The notes below the pieces were generated by a model. That model was not told the DNA's origin. It did no database searches and saw only the letters and a list, made by a program, of their open reading frames with translations. From assembly GCA_903837495.1 (NCBI GenBank), contig CAILUT010000002.1, positions 1-37,945 on the forward strand: a stretch of DNA of 37,945 nucleotides, in the 5' to 3' direction. The stretch comes from an uncultured Flavobacteriales bacterium (GTDB lineage Bacteria; Bacteroidota; Bacteroidia; CAIKAF01). Made by a program: the position numbers and the translations under genes. Shown here piece by piece: positions 34,105-37,945 of the stretch (positions are counted from its first letter, which is position 1; every line of letters starts with the position of its first letter).

Positions 34105-34260
34105 GGAGCCGCCCGCGGGCGGGATTGAGCCAGGTAGCTGCCCTGCAGGGAAGCCATGGGCCCGCGAGCTGCGCAGGCGACTTTAGGAGCCCGCGTAAAG
34201 CCGCTGGGCCCAAGGCTTGCCCAAGGGCACTACCGGCGAAAGCCCGGCAACCCGCCCAAA
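34105..34260 (+). repeat. Structured G+C-rich interspersed element, copy D
   Basis: The conserved blocks are on the plus strand, the same direction as the flanking genes (apical block at 34176-34191). The outer stem is GGGCGGG 34117-34123 / CCCGCCC 34251-34257. Further stems are GGTAG 34133-34137 / CTACC 34230-34234, TGCCCT 34139-34144 / AGGGCA 34224-34229, AAGCC 34151-34155 / GGCTT 34214-34218, and TGGGCCC 34157-34163 / GGGCCCA 34206-34212. Several stems differ from copies A-C yet stay paired. The 3' flank is A-rich. Confidence 0.88.
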
Positions 34261-34311
34261 ATAACAATCCAGCAGATTTAGGCCTGCCCGCATATTTTCT
34301 TATCTTGCCTT

Positions 34312-36837
34312 ATGCGGTATGGCCTTGGGTTTTTACTCTTTTTATTATCGATGCATGCCGTTTGCTGGGCTCAAACAAATTCGTTTCAGGGAACATTGAG
34401 CGATGCGCAGGGCGAACCCTTGCCATTTGCCGGCCTTATTTTTAAAGGTCAAACTTGGGAGATTTTTAGCAGTACCGATTTAAATGGTCGATTTAGATTG
34501 GCCATTCCAAGGGATGCTTCTTTTCGTGTTTACCTTGATTTAAATCGAAAAAAGAAATGCATACTGGTCCATAAAAAGTCAGATTCTTTAGAGGTTGACC
34601 TTCGACTTTCGGAAAAATTAGAGCATGAGCTTCGAACGGTGTCTGTGTTGCCATCGCCGGATGAAACGATGCCCAATTTTGTGATGAAGCAAGCCATACA
34701 GCGCCGAAATTTGAATTTAAACCGGATGGGAAGTTTTACGATGTGGCATCGGGTAAGTTCAAAATCGAGGGTAACAAATACCCCGCCTGCGTATCCAAGG
34801 CTGTGGCTGTGGGACGCGGTTCCCGATACACACGAAAGGGGGACTCGATTTTTTTTGCAGTATTTTTCTGAATTAAATTCCCAACCTTCGGCTGGGGTTC
34901 ATTCGGAGTTGGTTTCAGATTTCAGGATGTTTGGGCAGCCTGAATCCTTTGCCTTGCAATCGGCTCAGTTTTCCGAAATTCACTTGTATCGGCAGCGCAT
35001 TTGGTTAAATGGATTTGCAGAGTTTCCCTTTGTTTCGCCTTTATCTTGGGATGCTTTTTTTTACTATCGATTTTCAGGCAGCGAATGGTATTATAAAGGT
35101 GGGCAAAAGGTGTATGTAATCCAGGTGCTGCCGCGGAACAGGAATAGTCCGACGTTTCAGGGGGAAATTGAAATTGCAGAAGGAAATTGGGATGTTGTAA
35201 ACTTTAAATTGACGGCGGGGAAAAAGGCTGGATTGGTTTTGGTGGATTCTGTAAAATTGGAATTTCAGCAACAGGCGGGTCAAGGCGGGTATGTTCCAGC
35301 GAAGCGCGTTGTTTTGGCTTGGAAGCAATTTTATGGGGCGGCGCTGACGTTTGACTGGACCTCGGAGGTTGATTCGGTAAAAAGCTGGGGAGCCGAACAG
35401 GAACGGGAAACCAAAAGGCGCTTCTCAATGCCTATAAATGCCCTGAATTTCGATTCCGTCTTTTTTAGTCGGCATTTTCAGGCCGAGGAAGTTGAATTCC
35501 AGAAAATATGTGAAATGGATTCCTTGCTGAATTCAAGCCATTTTAAGGGGATTGTACGGTCTGGGCGTCGGGGAATAGGTCGGCAATTTGAATGGTACCA
35601 CCCTATATTGGGCGGGAATTTTAGGGATTATGCAGCCCAAACTGCGTTTGGATTTGATGGCTTGTTCAACGAGCAGTTTGAAATAAATACCGTAGAAGGC
35701 CCCACCTATAAATGGGGCTGTTCGTTTAACAAGCGATTTGAGGGGGGCTGGGAGTGGAGTGTTTCGCCGAAATTAAGGTATGGTTTTGCCGACCAAGAAT
35801 TCAAGGCCAAGGTAAAAACCGAATTGTTTTCGCGGAGAAAGGGGATAAAACTAACCTTGGCAGGGGGCAGTTATGTGTTTCAAATCAATTCTTCTGAGCC
35901 AATAAACCACTACATCAACACCCTTTACACGCTTTTTTACCGGCAGAATTTCATGAAATTGTATCGGAAAGCGTTTTTGAGTTGGAATTATGAACAGGAA
36001 GTGATCAATGGCCTTTATGTTCAAGCAGGGGCCGAGTATGCCATTCGCAGCACCCTGGAGAACAATTTTTCTTGGTCAATTTCAAGTTTATATGGAGGTA
36101 GTTTCACGCCCAACAATCCGAATTCGACAAGCAATCCAGTGTATGAGTTAATCAACAATGCGGCATTGATTTTGCGAGGTGGCCTTACCTTTAGGCCGCA
36201 GCAGCGGTACATTCGGTATTTGGGCGACAAACATGTTTTAAATGCAAAAGGGATAGAGTTGTCGGTTTTTATGGATGCGGGGGTTCCGGGGTTTTTGAAC
36301 AGCGATGTATCTTACTTAAGGTGGTTGTTCAGCTTGCGCAACGAATTTAATCTGGGCTTATTTGGGCGAAGCACCCTGTTGCTTCGTTCGGGTTGGATGG
36401 CCTTTGCGAATCGACTTACCTATTTGGATTTTACCCATTTTTTAGGCGATCAAACCTATTTTTTGGGCAATGCCCGGGAGCGCGTTTCGTTAGACCAATT
36501 CAGGGGCTTGGGATATTATACATATTCGACCCGGGGCTCGTATTTTGAAGGACATTGGCAACATGATTTTGAGCATACCTTATTGAAAGAGGTTCCTTTG
36601 CTGCGGGCGCTTCGATGGAATTACCTGGTTGGGGCGAACGTTTTGATGATGGCCGACGCCTTATTTACTCCCTACACCGAGGTGTTTTTTGGCATAGACC
36701 GGCTGTTGGCCGCAGTTCGCCCGTTGGAAATGTTCAATTTGCGATTAGACTTGGCCATGCAAGTGAACGAAAGTGGATTTCAACCTCCGATGATTTTACT
36801 TGGAATTGGCTCCAATTTCCACAAAGTGCCTCGGTAA
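34312..36837 (+). CDS. DUF5686 family outer-membrane protein with carboxypeptidase-like regulatory domain
   Basis: 841 residues: signal peptide (LGFLLFLLSMHAVCWAQ), a carboxypeptidase-like regulatory domain (about 22-100; FQGTLSDAQGEPLPFAGLIF), and a long C-terminal part matching DUF5686 with many amphipathic aromatic strands ending in ILLGIGSNFHKVPR, consistent with an outer-membrane beta-barrel. No TonB plug domain is present, so it is not a TonB-dependent receptor. The function is unknown; genes of this family are widespread in Bacteroidota. No clear promoter box lies in front of it; repeat copy D is 51 nt upstream of its ATG. Confidence 0.85.
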   Translation: MRYGLGFLLFLLSMHAVCWAQTNSFQGTLSDAQGEPLPFAGLIFKGQTWEIFSSTDLNGRFRLAIPRDASFRVYLDLNRKKKCILVHKKSDSLEVDLRLSEKLEHELRTVSVLPSPDETMPNFVMKQAIQRRNLNLNRMGSFTMWHRVSSKSRVTNTPPAYPRLWLWDAVPDTHERGTRFFLQYFSELNSQPSAGVHSELVSDFRMFGQPESFALQSAQFSEIHLYRQRIWLNGFAEFPFVSPLSWDAFFYYRFSGSEWYYKGGQKVYVIQVLPRNRNSPTFQGEIEIAEGNWDVVNFKLTAGKKAGLVLVDSVKLEFQQQAGQGGYVPAKRVVLAWKQFYGAALTFDWTSEVDSVKSWGAEQERETKRRFSMPINALNFDSVFFSRHFQAEEVEFQKICEMDSLLNSSHFKGIVRSGRRGIGRQFEWYHPILGGNFRDYAAQTAFGFDGLFNEQFEINTVEGPTYKWGCSFNKRFEGGWEWSVSPKLRYGFADQEFKAKVKTELFSRRKGIKLTLAGGSYVFQINSSEPINHYINTLYTLFYRQNFMKLYRKAFLSWNYEQEVINGLYVQAGAEYAIRSTLENNFSWSISSLYGGSFTPNNPNSTSNPVYELINNAALILRGGLTFRPQQRYIRYLGDKHVLNAKGIELSVFMDAGVPGFLNSDVSYLRWLFSLRNEFNLGLFGRSTLLLRSGWMAFANRLTYLDFTHFLGDQTYFLGNARERVSLDQFRGLGYYTYSTRGSYFEGHWQHDFEHTLLKEVPLLRALRWNYLVGANVLMMADALFTPYTEVFFGIDRLLAAVRPLEMFNLRLDLAMQVNESGFQPPMILLGIGSNFHKVPR

Positions 36838-36954
36838 AAAAACAGAGGCAGCAAGCAGAAGCCATGTTTGTTGCAATGTACAGAAACCAAAGGCATAGGC
36901 TAATTCAAGCCCAACAACGGACTTTCAAAGCGATTCGGTGCCAGAAAAACCGGT

Positions 36955-37686
36955 TTAGAAATTCGGTTTCAGGGTGTATTTGCTGTAGAAATCGGTAATG
37001 ATTTTAACGGCTTCATCAGCGGTATCGGCAACTTGAAACAAATTCAAATCTTGAGGGTTAATGTTGCCTTCGGCCTCCAACAGCGATTTTTTAATCCAAT
37101 CAATCAGGCCCGACCAATAATCAGAACCCATTAAGACAATGGGGAATTTCCCGATTTTAAAGGTTTGAATCAGGGTAAGGGATTCAAACAATTCATCTAG
37201 GGTTCCGAATCCGCCAGGAAGCACGATAAACCCTTGAGAATACTTTACGAACATCACTTTACGAACGAAGAAGTAATCGAAATTCAAATTTTTATCGGGG
37301 TCGATAAAGGGATTCGGCTCTTGCTCGAAAGGCAATTCAATGTTTAAACCCACAGATTTGCCTCCACCTAGTTTGGCACCTTTGTTTGCGGCTTCCATAA
37401 TTCCAGGGCCACCTCCGGAAATAATTCCGAAGCCTTGTTTGGTTAGTTTTAGGGCTACTTCCGAAGCGAGGTCGTAGTATTTATTGTTGGTTTTGGTTCG
37501 CGCCGAGCCAAAAATGGAAACGCAAGGTCCAATTTTGCTCATTTTTTCAAATCCTTCCACAAATTCGCCCATTATTTTGAATAAGGCCCAGGAATCGTTG
37601 GTACGGATTTCTGTCCAGTCTTTTTCTTTAAAAGCGTCCTTGATTTTTTCTTCGCCGTTTTTGGCGTACTCTTCATTTTCTGTCAT
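36955..37686 (-). CDS. LOG-family (TIGR00730) Rossmann-fold protein
   Basis: 243 residues. The motifs GIISGGGPGIMEAANKGA and FIVLPGGFGTLDELFE (PGGxGTxxE) define the LOG / lysine-decarboxylase-like family, whose characterised members remove ribose 5-phosphate from nucleoside monophosphates (cytokinin activation in plants, AMP/IMP nucleosidase-type in bacteria). The bacterial substrate here is not known. The start is the ATG at 37686; a TTG at 37695 gives three more residues but is unlikely. It begins 23 nt after the uvrA stop and is probably co-transcribed with it. Confidence 0.9.
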   Translation of the reverse strand: MTENEEYAKNGEEKIKDAFKEKDWTEIRTNDSWALFKIMGEFVEGFEKMSKIGPCVSIFGSARTKTNNKYYDLASEVALKLTKQGFGIISGGGPGIMEAANKGAKLGGGKSVGLNIELPFEQEPNPFIDPDKNLNFDYFFVRKVMFVKYSQGFIVLPGGFGTLDELFESLTLIQTFKIGKFPIVLMGSDYWSGLIDWIKKSLLEAEGNINPQDLNLFQVADTADEAVKIITDFYSKYTLKPNF

Positions 37687-37709
37687 ATTCTTCAATTAGG
37701 GTAGAAAGA

Positions 37710-37945
37710 TCACAATTCTTTTGCTAAAAAGCGAGCTGTATGGTTTTCGTGTAAGGAAAGCATCTCTTCTGGCAAACCTTCAAACAACACCTGTCCGCCT
37801 TGGTTTCCGCCTTCGGGACCTAAATCAATGAGGTAATCGGCCGATTTAATCACATCCATGTTGTGTTCAATAACCAGCACGGAATTGCCTTTTTCGACCA
37901 ATTTATCTAAGACGTTTAACAGCAATCGAACATCTTCAAAGTGCA
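37710..37945 (-). CDS. uvrA: Excinuclease ABC subunit A, C-terminal end (runs off the window)
   Basis: The last 78 residues of UvrA, the damage-recognition ATPase of nucleotide excision repair. The reading frame is open to the window edge and begins HFEDVRLLLNVLDKLVEKG, followed by SVLVIEHNMDVIKSADYLID (H-loop His) and LGPEGGNQGGQVLFEG, all characteristic of the UvrA C-terminus. The N-terminal part and the other ATPase motifs lie outside the window. Confidence 0.95.
   Translation of the reverse strand, partial: HFEDVRLLLNVLDKLVEKGNSVLVIEHNMDVIKSADYLIDLGPEGGNQGGQVLFEGLPEEMLSLHENHTARFLAKEL

Noticed and set aside
36940-36975. Inverted repeat AAACCG/CGGTTT between convergent DUF5686 and LOG genes
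   Set aside because: The stem is only 6 bp, has a long loop, lacks a clean U-run and partly lies in the LOG coding region, so a terminator cannot be supported.
36615-36998. 127-codon plus-strand frame at the end of the DUF5686 gene
   Set aside because: It overlaps the DUF5686 coding region out of frame; the tail beyond 36837 shows no domain.

Overview
The window is a stretch of a Bacteroidota chromosome, probably a free-living or environmental member. The evidence is a TonB-dependent receptor with an N-terminal carboxypeptidase-like domain, a secreted protein with a type IX secretion C-terminal sorting domain, the largely Bacteroidota families GSCFA, DUF4286 and DUF5686, and repeated TAnnTTTG promoter boxes instead of E. 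coli-type -10 elements. Genes are densely packed, with many ATGA/TGATG overlaps. I saw no tRNA, rRNA, CRISPR array, insertion sequence or prophage.

Layout. 1-575 (-): 5' part of a NhaD-type Na+/H+ antiporter. 661-3710 (-): four overlapping genes (ferredoxin/NADP oxidoreductase, small outer-membrane barrel, TPR lipoprotein, leucine-rich-repeat protein). 3858-8148 (-): secreted PCMD-like protein, TonB-dependent receptor, MBL-fold protein. 8381-11342 (-): dnaX and a DUF1295 membrane protein. 11833-13663 (-): sodium/solute symporter with a 37-residue membrane protein in front. 13718-16728 (-): ECF sigma factor, rsmG and gamma-carbonic anhydrase as one unit, plus a glycosyltransferase. 16770-22345 (+): a compact seven-gene run tgt, lptF/G-type permease, accA, flavin reductase, DUF4286, DinB, atypical response regulator. 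22757-24649 (+): dnaK. 24736-27847 (+): rnhA, GSCFA protein, GT39 glycosyltransferase. 27909-32452 (+): leuS and an ABC exporter, overlapping. 32527-36837 (+): glycine-rich secreted protein and a DUF5686 outer-membrane protein. 36955-37945 (-): LOG-family protein and the 3' end of uvrA.

Most genes are housekeeping (replication clamp loader, tRNA modification and charging, fatty-acid precursor synthesis, chaperone, RNase H, envelope lipid transport) or cell-envelope functions (TonB receptor, secreted and barrel proteins, glycosyltransferases).

The most unusual content is a family of four about 150-nt, very G+C-rich elements at 8197-8366, 11511-11663, 22362-22511 and 34105-34260. All lie between tandem genes. 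They share an identical 16-nt apical block and several short invariant blocks. Their stems differ in sequence but keep pairing by compensatory changes, which is the mark of a conserved RNA (or ssDNA) fold and not of a protein or a plain repeat. I do not recognise the family with certainty. Secondary observations are promoter boxes only 4-5 nt from several start codons (possible leaderless mRNAs), a response regulator without its phospho-acceptor aspartate, and a Tgt without its zinc cysteines.
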